Part shown: positions 50,593-58,972 of the stretch, piece by piece
How the letters are laid out: each line of letters begins with the position of its first letter
How positions within the stretch are numbered: the first letter of the stretch is position 1
DNA from: Sulfurimonas sp. HSL-1716
Lineage (GTDB): Bacteria; Campylobacterota; Campylobacteria; Campylobacterales; Sulfurimonadaceae
Length of the DNA stretch: 64,000 nucleotides
Direction: 5' to 3'
Assembly: GCF_039645975.1 (NCBI RefSeq)
Contig: NZ_CP147918.1
Coordinates: 1,054,001 to 1,118,000 of the forward strand
Translations under genes and position numbers: made by a program
The notes under the pieces: model-generated
The model's database searches: none
Seen by the model: the letters and a program-made list of their open reading frames with translations, nothing else
What the model was told of the DNA's origin: nothing

Positions 50593-51149
50593 CACTGAAG
50601 GTCGCTGACATACAAGATATAGACAAAGTACTGCAACTGCATTACAGATATCAAATAGATTCCATAAACGAAGAGGATAAAAAAGACGGCTTTGTAACTA
50701 CGCCTTTTACTGCCGAACAGTTAAAAGAGCTGATTGAAAAGGAACAGGGGCTTTTTATTGCCGTGAAAGAAGATGAGGTCGTAGCTTATGTCATGGCGGC
50801 ATCGTGGCAGTTTTGGTCTGTATGGCCGATGTTTGCATATATGATAGAGGGTCTTGGCGAGTTGGAATACAAAAGGCAAAAGCTCAGTGTGAACAACTCC
50901 TATCAGTACGGACCTATTTGTATAGATAAAAGTGTACGGGGAAGCGGTGTATTGGAGACTATATTCGATTTTGCAAGAGAGCATATGGCAAAGCGTTATC
51001 CGATCCTTGTGACTTTCATCAACAAGATCAACCCGCGCTCATACGAAGCTCATACAAGAAAGCTGGGGTTAGAGGTCATAAAGGAGTTCTCGTATAACGG
51101 AAATAATTACTATGAATTGGCCTATGATACCTCAAAAAGGATTTCTTAA
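50589..51149 (+). CDS. GNAT family N-acetyltransferase
   Basis: A 186-residue acetyltransferase-like protein, starting within the Ada/Ogt stop (ATGA). VADIQDIDKVLQLHYRYQ at the N-terminus and the CoA-binding region YGPICIDKSVRGSGVLETIF (with R-G-S-G-V) match GNAT; ITFINKINPRSYEAHTRKLGLEVI-type C-terminal strands follow. Substrate is unknown. The overlap with the repair gene shows co-expression, but a functional link to alkylation damage is only a guess. Confidence 0.8.
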   Translation: MTLKVADIQDIDKVLQLHYRYQIDSINEEDKKDGFVTTPFTAEQLKELIEKEQGLFIAVKEDEVVAYVMAASWQFWSVWPMFAYMIEGLGELEYKRQKLSVNNSYQYGPICIDKSVRGSGVLETIFDFAREHMAKRYPILVTFINKINPRSYEAHTRKLGLEVIKEFSYNGNNYYELAYDTSKRIS

Positions 51150-51235
51150 GCTTAGCGATTAGATTTTAAACCCCTGTCACTCTTAATGTGATGAGTGTTA
51201 TAAAGTACACGGAAGATCCGCTTAAAGGAGTTTTC

Positions 51236-52096
51236 ATGAAACGTATAATTAGTATATATACCGAAAACAAGAACAGTGTACAGTTTTACGTGCGGGGGAC
51301 GATGGAGAGTTTTCATCCTGCATCTAACGAAGAAAGAGACCTGCGCCGTTTTTTTGATTTTGAAAAAGCGGCCGAGGTCATCTACGGCGTCGATGCGAAT
51401 TTTATTCAGTCTACTTCTAGTTACGGCAGAAAATATATGGATGAGAATCGTGAAGGGACAGATAAGTCTTTTTATTTTAAATGGGTAAGTTTTAAAGACG
51501 AACCTATCCATATAAGCAATCCCTATCTTCATCACATAACCGGTCTACCGACGCTTACGGCGGTAAAACGTCTGGATGACGAGTATATCGTCGTAGATTT
51601 CGATATGCTCAAACTTTTGGAAGAGCTTCGTCTCATCGAACATAACAGTGCTTTTCAAAAGATAAACACATATATCATGGCAGGAGGAGGGATCCTGCTT
51701 GGAATCGTTTCCATATTTTTGATCCTTTACGGCGGATATATATTTTTTCATATGCTTTTTTTCCCAAAAACGGGAGAAGGCGTCATGCATGAGATATTTA
51801 CTTCCATCATCTCTATAACCATCGGGCTTGCGATCTATGATCTGGCAAAGACCATCGTAGAAAACGACGTACTGTTTAAAACATTCAATTACGGCAACGA
51901 TTTGCAGAATAAAACGCTTAGCAAATTCCTGACCTCTATTATCATAGCTTTGTCTATCGAATCATTGATGGCCGTATTTAAAATCGTATTGGATGATTAC
52001 AGTAAATTGTTAAACGCCTTTTATCTTGTTTTGGGAGTAACGCTGCTGATCGTGGGTACGGGTGTATACAGCTGGCTTTCCCGCAGGGAAAAATAG
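51236..52096 (+). CDS. four-TM membrane protein of unknown family
   Basis: A 286-residue protein with no family I recognise. The first 140 residues are soluble (FYVRGTMESFHPASNEERDL, FIQSTSSYGRKYMDENREGT) and the rest carries four hydrophobic helices: about 147-175, 190-207, 222-240 and 252-273. An ISITIGLAIYDLAKTIVEND loop resembles DUF-type membrane proteins in Campylobacterota, but that is uncertain. AAAGGAG lies just before the ATG at 51236; an in-frame ATG 48 bases earlier is not preceded by a ribosome site. It stands alone. Confidence 0.65.
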   Translation: MKRIISIYTENKNSVQFYVRGTMESFHPASNEERDLRRFFDFEKAAEVIYGVDANFIQSTSSYGRKYMDENREGTDKSFYFKWVSFKDEPIHISNPYLHHITGLPTLTAVKRLDDEYIVVDFDMLKLLEELRLIEHNSAFQKINTYIMAGGGILLGIVSIFLILYGGYIFFHMLFFPKTGEGVMHEIFTSIISITIGLAIYDLAKTIVENDVLFKTFNYGNDLQNKTLSKFLTSIIIALSIESLMAVFKIVLDDYSKLLNAFYLVLGVTLLIVGTGVYSWLSRREK

Positions 52097-52259
52097 AGTA
52101 TGTTCGATAATAAAAGCGGTAAAAAAAGTGCAGAAAAGAATCATTATCATGAACAAAGTTCAAATTAATTGATTAATGTCGTGTACTTTCGCAAAGATTT
52201 ATTATATTATATATACGTTTTTTCTTTCAAACTCTAAGAAAGATACATAAAGGATTCCT

Positions 52260-52598
52260 ATGAAAAAAATGATAACACTAAGTCTTGTTTCTGTTTTTGG
52301 TACATTGGTACTGATCGGTTGTAGCGCGGGAAATACTCCTTCAGTAGGTAATGTTGAAAATGCAAATAAAACTTGCATCAGCAAAAACCTGACGCACGAA
52401 AAGGTCCATGATATTATCGTTAAAGCGGGTGAAGAAAACGGTTGGAAAATGACCGAGTTTAAAACCAATTCCGTGATCGCGGAGAAAACGGTCAACGAAA
52501 ATTCGACTGCCGTAACGGTAACTTTTGACGAATCTACTTTTGAGCTTAATCCGGCTAACAGCGAACTGCAGTCTATCCTTGAAAAAGCATTAGACTAA
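52260..52598 (+). CDS. small outer-membrane or periplasmic lipoprotein
   Basis: A 112-residue precursor with a lipoprotein signal: VFGTLVLIGCSAGNT, the lipobox L-I-G-C giving a modified Cys at residue 21. The mature part (KVHDIIVKAGEENGWKMTEF, STAVTVTFDESTFELNPANS) is about 90 residues and resembles small lipoproteins of unknown function seen in Campylobacterota and other Gram-negatives. AAAGGATTCCT precedes the ATG. It is a single gene, upstream of the FMN riboswitch. Confidence 0.82.
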   Translation: MKKMITLSLVSVFGTLVLIGCSAGNTPSVGNVENANKTCISKNLTHEKVHDIIVKAGEENGWKMTEFKTNSVIAEKTVNENSTAVTVTFDESTFELNPANSELQSILEKALD

Positions 52599-52671
52599 AA
52601 CAAGTCTTTTGTTTTTAAACGATATGAGCCGTTAACGCTTTTTTCGTTATGATTTTATAAATTTATTTCTC

Positions 52672-52815
52672 AGGGAAGGTGAAACTCCTTACTGGTGGTG
52701 ACTGCCGCAGCTGCAGAAGTCCACGAGCGCTTTGTAAAAGGATAACTTTTGCAAAGGTCGAGCAGACTTGGTGTAAATCCAAGACCAACGGTCAAAGTCC
52801 GGATGAAAGAGAATG
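52672..52815 (+). promoter_or_regulatory. FMN riboswitch (RFN element)
   Basis: The conserved RFN blocks are all present in order: AGGGAAGGTGAAACTCC, TACTGGTGGT, a variable stem, CCACGAGCGC, a second variable stem, GGTGTAAATCCAAGACC, AACGGTCAAAGTCCGGATG and AAGAGAATG. It lies 97 bases before ribB and binds FMN to switch riboflavin synthesis off. In the expression platform GAATGTA (52811-52817) can pair with TACATTC (52861-52867), a possible alternative helix; no clear terminator T-run was seen, so control may be at ribosome access. Confidence 0.95.
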
Positions 52816-52911
52816 TAAATAAGTCTTATTTTTGTTTTTATATAGGGATAGTACTGTCTATACATTCACCCTGATTCAATAAGTTTTACTTTCTAAAAAA
52901 GGTATTACTCA

Positions 52912-53532
52912 ATGAATCAATGCATGAAAAAAAGTGACTACGAACTAAAGGTCACAGCCGCATTAAAGTCTTTACAACAAGGTCAAGGAGTCATCGTCAC
53001 CGATGATGACAACAGAGAAAACGAAGCCGATATCATCTATTGCGCACAGTATCTTACAGAAGGGCAGATGGCACTGCTTATCCGAGAGTGCAGCGGTATA
53101 GTCTGCTTGTGTCTAACAGAAGAGAAAGTCGAAGAGCTTGGACTTTCTATGATGGTGCAAGACAACCGCTCTCAGTTTCAAACTGCATTTACCGTCTCCA
53201 TAGAAGCAAAAGAGGGTGTAACGACGGGAGTTTCTGCAAAAGACAGGCTCACAACCGTAAAAGCTGCTCTAAAGGGACGAGATAACATTGTTTCCCCCGG
53301 TCATGTCTTTCCGTTAAAGGCCAAAAAAGGCGGAGTATTGGAGCGTGCAGGGCATACCGAAGCAAGTATCGACCTTATGAAACTTGCTGGCTTAGAGCCT
53401 TATGCCGTCTTATGCGAACTTACAAATCCCGATGGAACAATGGCAAAGGGCGATGACATAACAAGGTTCGCTCTTTATCATGATATGCCTGTAGTGAGTG
53501 TTGCAGATATTAAGCGATTTAGAAAAAATTGA
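52912..53532 (+). CDS. ribB: 3,4-dihydroxy-2-butanone 4-phosphate synthase
   Basis: A 206-residue monofunctional RibB, converting ribulose 5-phosphate to formate and the four-carbon precursor of riboflavin. Signature residues are visible: [20 protein letters not shown] with the acidic metal site, [45 protein letters not shown] and [13 protein letters not shown]. The GTP cyclohydrolase II domain (RibA) seen in many fusions is absent. An FMN riboswitch 97 bases upstream gives feedback control. The ATG follows AAAAAGG at good distance. Confidence 0.96.
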   Translation: MNQCMKKSDYELKVTAALKSLQQGQGVIVTDDDNRENEADIIYCAQYLTEGQMALLIRECSGIVCLCLTEEKVEELGLSMMVQDNRSQFQTAFTVSIEAKEGVTTGVSAKDRLTTVKAALKGRDNIVSPGHVFPLKAKKGGVLERAGHTEASIDLMKLAGLEPYAVLCELTNPDGTMAKGDDITRFALYHDMPVVSVADIKRFRKN

Positions 53533-53591
53533 AATTTTTTTCTTAAGCCTCAAAATGCTAAACTTGAAAAACTTTACAAAAAGGAGTTATT

Positions 53592-54116
53592 ATGCGTTTT
53601 TTAGTCTTCGTTCTCTTTTCTCTTGGTATTGCTTGTGCCGGAAATTTTACTCTTACTAGCGATCTTGGCGGACAGCTTACGAAAAAAGAGGAGTTTAACG
53701 GTTTTGGATGCAATGGACAGAACAAATCTCCCGCACTCAAATGGAGAGGTGCTCCTGCAGGTACGAAAAGCTTCGCCGTTACTATTTATGATCCTGATGC
53801 TCCTACGGGAAGCGGATGGTGGCACTGGATCGTGTATAACATTCCAAAGTCGGTGACAAGCGTTGTAGAGAATGCAAGCGCCCTTGGGCTTCTTCCAAAA
53901 CTTGCGGTAGAGAGTACTACGAGTTACGGTATAGGCGGTTTTGGCGGTGCCTGCCCTCCAAAAGGGGACAAACCTCACAGATACGTCATCACGGTCTATG
54001 CGCTTGATGTCGCAAAACTCGACTTGCCGACAAATGCAAGCCCCGCACTTGTAGGTTTTAACCTAAACGCCCACGCCATACAAAAAAGTTCGATCATCTC
54101 GTATTACGGCAGATAA
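53592..54116 (+). CDS. YbhB/YbcL-type phosphatidylethanolamine-binding-like protein, exported
   Basis: A 174-residue protein of the bacterial PEBP (RKIP) family with a signal peptide (ending IACAGN). NKSPALKWRGAPAGTKSFAV, the DPDAPTGSGWWHWIVYNIP block and GGACPPKGDKPHRYVITVYAL form the anion-binding pocket of the family. The ligand and role are unknown; periplasmic location is inferred from the signal peptide. It is followed six bases later by the deaminase gene on the same strand. AAGGAG is well spaced from the ATG. Confidence 0.9.
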   Translation: MRFLVFVLFSLGIACAGNFTLTSDLGGQLTKKEEFNGFGCNGQNKSPALKWRGAPAGTKSFAVTIYDPDAPTGSGWWHWIVYNIPKSVTSVVENASALGLLPKLAVESTTSYGIGGFGGACPPKGDKPHRYVITVYALDVAKLDLPTNASPALVGFNLNAHAIQKSSIISYYGR

Positions 54117-54121
54117 ACAAT

Positions 54122-54559
54122 ATGGACAAGTTCTTAGAAGCGGCGATAGAAGAGGCAAGATCAGGCCTGCGCGAAGGCGGAATCCCTATCGGTTCCGTGC
54201 TGGTCATAGACGGCAAGATAGTCGGACGGGGACATAACAGGCGTGTCCAAAACTCAAGCTCCATTTTGCATGCGGAGATGGACTGTCTTGAGAATGCGGG
54301 AAGACTTAAAGCGGAAGACTATAAAAGAGCCACTCTTTACTCGACTCTTTCTCCGTGCGATATGTGCAGCGGTGCCGTGCTTTTGTACGGTATCAAAAAA
54401 GTCGTCGTCGGAGAAAACAGGACGTTTAAGGGTCCTGAGGAGTATGTCCGTTCGCGAGGCGTAGAACTCACCGTAGCAGACAATAAAGAGTGCCGTGAAC
54501 TCATGGAATCTTTCATAAAGTCATCGCCAAAACTGTGGGATGAGGACATTGGCAAATAA
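54122..54559 (+). CDS. cytosine deaminase-like zinc deaminase
   Basis: A 145-residue cytidine-deaminase-fold enzyme. Zinc ligands and the catalytic Glu are in LHAEMDCLENAG and LSPCDMCSGAVLLYG. The sequence from HAEMDCLENAGRLK through YSTLSPCDMC, VVVGENRTFKG, SRGVELTVAD and the C-terminal WDEDIG closely follows fungal cytosine deaminase (Fcy1), rather than tRNA-specific TadA, which ends differently. It may thus deaminate cytosine to uracil for pyrimidine salvage, but activity is not proven by sequence. It overlaps the MagIII-like gene by 20 bases. Confidence 0.82.
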   Translation: MDKFLEAAIEEARSGLREGGIPIGSVLVIDGKIVGRGHNRRVQNSSSILHAEMDCLENAGRLKAEDYKRATLYSTLSPCDMCSGAVLLYGIKKVVVGENRTFKGPEEYVRSRGVELTVADNKECRELMESFIKSSPKLWDEDIGK

Positions 54560-55214
54560 GATTCTGCATATATATAAGCGTTTGTATGAAACTTACGGAG
54601 CGCAGGGCTGGTGGCCTTTTATGGACGGCGGCTACCATCCCGGCGAGTACGATTACCCCAAAAACGAGGCGCAGATATTTGAAATATGTCTGGGTGTCAT
54701 TCTCACGCAAAACACAACATTTACCTCTGTCGTAAAATCCCTACAAAACATAAAAGATATGGATTGTCTGGATCATGAAAGTATTCAAAACATCTCTTTG
54801 GAAGATCTGAAAAAGGCTCTCAGACCCTCGGGTTATTTCAACCAGAAAGCCGCATATATCCTGGGATTCATAGATTTTTTTAAAAACCTCAATGGCAGAA
54901 CTCCTTCACGTAAAGAGCTTTTGGCGGTAAAAGGGATAGGAGAGGAGAGTGCGGACTCTATACTGCTGTATGCCTATAACAGACCAGAATTTGTCGTGGA
55001 TGCTTATACCAAAAGACTGCTATCTCATCTTGGGCTCATAAACGAGCGTGCAAAATACGAAGAGATCAAGATGCTGATGCAAAACAAGATAGCAGAGGAA
55101 ATAAAAGAGGAAAAAGATATCGTTGCTTTTTATCAGGAGTATCATGCGCTTATAGTCGCGCATGCAAAAAGACATTACTCCAAAAAGCCTTATGGTGAAG
55201 GATGCTTTTTATAG
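54540..55214 (+). CDS. MagIII-like HhH-GPD DNA glycosylase
   Basis: A 224-residue endonuclease-III-fold glycosylase resembling Helicobacter MagIII. GWWPF, EICLGVILTQNTTFTSVVKSL, the helix-hairpin-helix LLAVKGIGEESADSILLYAY and the catalytic-type Asp in FVVDAYTKRLL are present; the four-cysteine iron-sulfur loop of EndoIII is absent, with only one Cys near the end. MagIII removes 3-methyladenine from DNA. The ATG at 54540 lies inside the deaminase gene (20-base overlap); a TTG nine bases further on is an alternative start. Tag and an Ada/Ogt-like protein in this window have related roles. Confidence 0.85.
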   Translation: MRTLANKILHIYKRLYETYGAQGWWPFMDGGYHPGEYDYPKNEAQIFEICLGVILTQNTTFTSVVKSLQNIKDMDCLDHESIQNISLEDLKKALRPSGYFNQKAAYILGFIDFFKNLNGRTPSRKELLAVKGIGEESADSILLYAYNRPEFVVDAYTKRLLSHLGLINERAKYEEIKMLMQNKIAEEIKEEKDIVAFYQEYHALIVAHAKRHYSKKPYGEGCFL

Positions 55215-55254
55215 CCTGTTTTAGATATAATTTCATCAAAAAAAGCAGAGATAG

Positions 55255-56001
55255 ATGAGAGAGTTTTATACACAGATAGAAGACGGCGGTTTAGTCAAGA
55301 TAGAAGTCGAACTGGAAGCACAGCAGATGATAGACGAAGTCGAATTCTATCCTTGGCTTTATACGGTGTTTATTAAACTCAAACATCCTCTGCCTGAGGG
55401 TCTTGCAGACGAGGAGGAGGAAGATTTCCTTTTTGAGTGCAGGGATAGGCTCGTATTAAAACTCGAAGAGAAAGAAAAAGCCGTTTACGTAGGCTCAAAA
55501 ACGACTGCAGGTTGGTATGAGCTCTATTTTTATCTGCAAGACCCAAAAGGTATGGAAAACAAGACGAAAGATGTTTTAAACGCATTTGGTTACAAGTTTG
55601 AAAGCAATGCCGTAAAAGACAAAAAATGGAATCTTTACGAAACAAGTCTTTACCCGGATCTTTTGCAGGCGCATCATATTCAAAGCCGTCAGATCATCGA
55701 AGAAATATTAGAAGAGGGTGATGATATAACAAAACCCAGAGAGGTCGAACACTATCTTCTTTTTCAAACCGTGTCATTACGCGAAAAGTTCGCGGCTTTT
55801 TTGCAAGAACATGATCTGACATGCAAAGAGGAGTTCGAACGTGATGCAAAGGAGTATGTCTACGGCATGATCGTACCCGTCATACAGGCTGTCGATATAC
55901 AGACGATGAACAAGACCACAGATATGTTTATGGAGCTTTGTTCGAAAAACCATGGTTATTATGAAGGCTGGAGTACATCGATGGCGGATGAGCAAAATTG
56001 A
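55255..56001 (+). CDS. DUF695 and RraB-domain fusion protein
   Basis: A 248-residue protein with two recognisable domains: DUF695-like sequence (about 1-135, with YPWLYTVFIKLKHPLPEGLA and WYELYFYL) and, from about 95 to 135, the RraB-like FGYKFESNAVKDKKWNLYETSLYPD stretch known from the ribonuclease E inhibitor RraB. The remaining C-terminal part (about 140-248) is helical. Campylobacterota have RNase J and RNase Y rather than RNase E, so an RNase E role is doubtful. Its stop overlaps the TTG start of the MFS-acyltransferase gene by four bases, making it the head of the lipid operon. Confidence 0.8.
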   Translation: MREFYTQIEDGGLVKIEVELEAQQMIDEVEFYPWLYTVFIKLKHPLPEGLADEEEEDFLFECRDRLVLKLEEKEKAVYVGSKTTAGWYELYFYLQDPKGMENKTKDVLNAFGYKFESNAVKDKKWNLYETSLYPDLLQAHHIQSRQIIEEILEEGDDITKPREVEHYLLFQTVSLREKFAAFLQEHDLTCKEEFERDAKEYVYGMIVPVIQAVDIQTMNKTTDMFMELCSKNHGYYEGWSTSMADEQN

Positions 56002-57833
56002 AGCAACTCTTTAAAGTAAAGGGTATCATCTACTACACTCTTGCCCTGTTTTTAAATGCTTTTACCGATCTTGGACATAAGATCATCATTCAAAACACTA
56101 TCTTTAAGGTATATGACGGAAGTGAGCAGATAGTTCTTACCGCCGTCGTGAACGCAATGATCCTTCTTCCTTTTATCCTTCTTTTTACGCCTTCAGGATA
56201 CTTGAGCGACAGGTTCCCTAAAAACGTCATTATGAAATACTCGGCGCTTTTTGCCGTTTTCATCACGCTGGGTATAACTTTTTCGTACTATAAGGGATGG
56301 TTCTTGAGCGCTTTTTTTCTTACTTTTTTACTTGCTCTGCAAAGTGCTTTGTATTCTCCGGCTAAATACGGCTATATCAAAGAGCTTGTAGGCGTGAAGC
56401 TTCTGACAGGAGGAAATGCGATTGTGCAGGCGACCACCACTGTCGCGATACTCGGCGGAATCATCTTTTATACTGTCCTTTTTGAGATGAATATTACGAC
56501 TGCATTTACCGATGAGGCGTCTATTTTAAAGATGGTAGCACCTCTAGGATGGCTTTTGGTCGTAGGCTCGATCATAGAGTATATCTTTACGAGCAAGCTT
56601 CAAGACAAGACGATGAAGCAAAGCCGAAATACGTTTGATATTAAAAAATATGTACAAGGATATTATCTTAGGAAAAATATAAAGATACTCACAAGAAAGC
56701 GCGATATCATCGAGTCTGTCGTGGCATTGTCCGTTTTTTGGTCCATCTCTCAGGTAGTGCTTGCCATTTTCGGCGCGTATGCAAAAGATACTTTGAAAAT
56801 CGATAATACCATCTATGTTCAAGGAGCTATGGCATTAGCCGGGATAGGCATTATCTTGGGTTCGATTCTGGCGTCAAGATTTTCAAGATATTATGTTCAT
56901 ATCGGAATGGTTCCATTTGCGGCGTTCGGGTTGAGCCTGATGGTCTTGCTGCTGCCTTTTAGTTCATCATTCTCGGCGGTCGTAGTGCTTTTTATGCTTT
57001 TTGGTATTTTTGCGGGACTTTTCATCGTTCCGCTCAACGCTTATATCCAAGAACTTGCTCCGCGCGTGCATCTTGGGACCATACTCGCGGGCAATAACTT
57101 CGTGCAAAATATCTTTATGTTCTTCTTTTTATCGGTCACGACCGTTTTTGCATATTTCGGGATGGATGTGCAGATGCTGTTTTTTATCATGTTTTTTGTC
57201 GGTTTTGGCATGGCCCTTTATATGCTCCGCCGTCATATCGTTATGTTCTTGTGGTTTTTGTTCGAATCCGTCTTGGGACTTAGATACAAGTTCAAGTTTG
57301 TCGGTGTGGAACATATTCCGCATGACGGGGCTATACTCTTTATGGGCAACCATATAAGCTGGATAGACTGGATCATCATGCAGTTTCCCATTAAAAGGCG
57401 CGTGTCGTTTATGATGGAGAGGGATATCTACCATTGGAGATTCTTTCATAAGCTCTGGAAGCTCGGAAATGCCATCCCTCTCTCGGCAAAAGCGAGTAAA
57501 GATGCTTTTTTAGAAGCAAAGCACCGCATAGCCGAAGGAGGGTGCGTAGTTATCTTTCCAGAAGGCCGTATTAGCTATACGGGAGAGATGGGAGAGTTCT
57601 ACCGCGGATACGAATTAATCGCAGGTAAAAGTGAAGGTGTTATAATTCCATATTACATCGGCGGAATGTGGGGAAGCGTGCTTTCAAGAAGTAAAAAACG
57701 CCATAACGAGACAGGCGGCTTTTTTAAACGCCGCATCACCGTTATTTACGGCAAACCGATACCGCTTAATACAAAAGCAGAAAAGATCAAAACAGAGCTG
57801 TACAGACTAAAGGAAAAGTATGAAACCAAATAA
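55998..57833 (+). CDS. MFS transporter fused to PlsC-type acyltransferase (LplT-Aas like)
   Basis: A 611-residue fusion: about 12 hydrophobic helices of a major facilitator transporter (residues 1-415, LplT-like: RFPKNVIMKYSALFA, ALQSALYSPAKYGYIKELVG), then a 1-acyl-glycerol-3-phosphate acyltransferase domain (about 420-605) with the HX4D motif GNHISWIDW and FPEGRIS. In Aas/LplT systems lysophospholipids are flipped across the inner membrane and re-acylated; the ATP-dependent acyl-ACP synthetase part of Aas is absent here. TTG start at 55998 overlaps the upstream stop; the 3' end overlaps dgkA by 14 bases. A phospholipid-repair role is inferred. Confidence 0.9.
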   Translation: MKQLFKVKGIIYYTLALFLNAFTDLGHKIIIQNTIFKVYDGSEQIVLTAVVNAMILLPFILLFTPSGYLSDRFPKNVIMKYSALFAVFITLGITFSYYKGWFLSAFFLTFLLALQSALYSPAKYGYIKELVGVKLLTGGNAIVQATTTVAILGGIIFYTVLFEMNITTAFTDEASILKMVAPLGWLLVVGSIIEYIFTSKLQDKTMKQSRNTFDIKKYVQGYYLRKNIKILTRKRDIIESVVALSVFWSISQVVLAIFGAYAKDTLKIDNTIYVQGAMALAGIGIILGSILASRFSRYYVHIGMVPFAAFGLSLMVLLLPFSSSFSAVVVLFMLFGIFAGLFIVPLNAYIQELAPRVHLGTILAGNNFVQNIFMFFFLSVTTVFAYFGMDVQMLFFIMFFVGFGMALYMLRRHIVMFLWFLFESVLGLRYKFKFVGVEHIPHDGAILFMGNHISWIDWIIMQFPIKRRVSFMMERDIYHWRFFHKLWKLGNAIPLSAKASKDAFLEAKHRIAEGGCVVIFPEGRISYTGEMGEFYRGYELIAGKSEGVIIPYYIGGMWGSVLSRSKKRHNETGGFFKRRITVIYGKPIPLNTKAEKIKTELYRLKEKYETK

Positions 57834-58191
57834 ACCCAAATATACACTATTTAAAAACGCGACTTATGCGCTGGAAGGTTTTATCGAGATAACAAAACAT
57901 GAGAGCTCTTTTAAACTGCAGCTGCTTCTTTTTGTCGTGATGAATATCGTGGCATGGGTTTTGAATATCGGTTTTATGAACAGTGCGATGCTTTCGCTCT
58001 CTTTGTTCATCCCTATCATCGCCGAAGTTACTAACAGCGCCATAGAACGTGTTGTCGATCTGGTCACGGTCGAGCATCATATCATGGCAAAACGTGCCAA
58101 AGACGCTGGAGCCACTCTTGTTCTTTTGAGCCTTGTACTTACGGCATGTATCTGGATTGTCATACTGCTCGACGCTTTTAAATTAGTTTGA
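57820..58191 (+). CDS. dgkA: diacylglycerol kinase
   Basis: A 123-residue integral-membrane kinase phosphorylating diacylglycerol to phosphatidic acid. Three helices (about 30-48, 50-68, 97-118) and the active-site signature EVTNSAIERVVDLVT with E-N-S-A-I-E are characteristic. The start lies 14 bases inside the MFS-PlsC gene, so translation is coupled. In Gram-negatives it recycles diacylglycerol produced by membrane-derived oligosaccharide or lipid A modification, which suits its place among envelope-lipid genes. Confidence 0.95.
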   Translation: MKPNKPKYTLFKNATYALEGFIEITKHESSFKLQLLLFVVMNIVAWVLNIGFMNSAMLSLSLFIPIIAEVTNSAIERVVDLVTVEHHIMAKRAKDAGATLVLLSLVLTACIWIVILLDAFKLV

Positions 58192-58215
58192 TCTTGTTAT
58201 TTATATGTAATAATT

Positions 58216-58230
58216 GAGATGTAAAATCTC
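58216..58230 (+). repeat. small dyad before the LpxH-like gene
   Basis: GAGAT-GTAAA-ATCTC, a 5-bp stem ending four bases before the ATG at 58235. It could shield translation start; no other role is evident. Confidence 0.35.
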
Positions 58231-58234
58231 GATT

Positions 58235-58972
58235 ATGAATTATAAGTCAATCTTCGTATCGGATATCCACCTAGGAACGCGTTTCTCTCAAGCTGAAGTT
58301 TTTTTGGATTTTTTAAAAGACACGGAATCTGAAAATTTAATCTTTGTCGGCGACATCATAGACGGCTGGGCCATTAAAAGAAAGTTCAAGTGGGCGCAGT
58401 CGCACTCTGACGTTATCCAAAAGATCCTCCGAAAAGCCAGAAAAGGCACAAAAGTTCACTATATCACGGGCAATCATGACGAATTCTTAAGAGATTTCAT
58501 TCCTCTTTTTTTGGGCGATAATCTGGAGATATCAAACGCAATGGATTACCACGCCATAAACGGAAAGAGATATCTGGTCACACATGGGGATTTCTTCGAC
58601 AGTATCACGATGACAAAAAGATGGCTGGCGGTGCTGGGCGATATCGGTTACGATCTCACGCTTTATCTCAACCATCATCTAAACATCATTAGAAAATTGT
58701 TTCGTATAAAAAAACACTGGTCTCTTTCAAAATATGTAAAAGACAATGTGAAGAGCTCGGTAAGCTTCATTACCAACTATGAGGATATTCTGGCTGAACA
58801 TGCGAAAAGGAACGATTACGACGGCGTTATCTGCGGGCATATCCATAAAGCGGAGATAAAAAGCATAGACATGGTAGAATACTTAAATTGCGGTGACTGG
58901 GTAGAATCATGCACGGCGGTCGTCGAACATTATGACGGCAGATTCGAGATCATACATTGGCTGGAGAGATGA
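58235..58972 (+). CDS. LpxH-like metallophosphoesterase (UDP-2,3-diacylglucosamine hydrolase family)
   Basis: A 245-residue calcineurin-fold phosphoesterase. The metal-binding motifs are complete: SDIHLG, FVGDIIDGW, TGNHDE, VTHGD and CGHIHKAEI. The region around the TMTKRWLAVLGDIGYDLTL insert matches LpxH-type proteins that hydrolyse the pyrophosphate of UDP-diacylglucosamine in lipid A synthesis, though membership of the LpxH-like side branch seems likelier than true LpxH. The ATG at 58235 is chosen over an in-frame start 21 bases earlier by homology. It overlaps the patatin-like gene by four bases (ATGA). Confidence 0.85.
   Translation: MNYKSIFVSDIHLGTRFSQAEVFLDFLKDTESENLIFVGDIIDGWAIKRKFKWAQSHSDVIQKILRKARKGTKVHYITGNHDEFLRDFIPLFLGDNLEISNAMDYHAINGKRYLVTHGDFFDSITMTKRWLAVLGDIGYDLTLYLNHHLNIIRKLFRIKKHWSLSKYVKDNVKSSVSFITNYEDILAEHAKRNDYDGVICGHIHKAEIKSIDMVEYLNCGDWVESCTAVVEHYDGRFEIIHWLER

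Noticed and set aside
52100-52168. A 22-codon frame MFDNKSGKKSAEKNHYHEQS... after the four-TM protein gene
   Set aside because: No ribosome site, no conservation evidence and a composition that could arise by chance; left out as a gene.
52599-52671. Terminator after the lipoprotein gene
   Set aside because: Short AACG/CGTT pairing with a T-rich loop is weak and not followed by a T-run.
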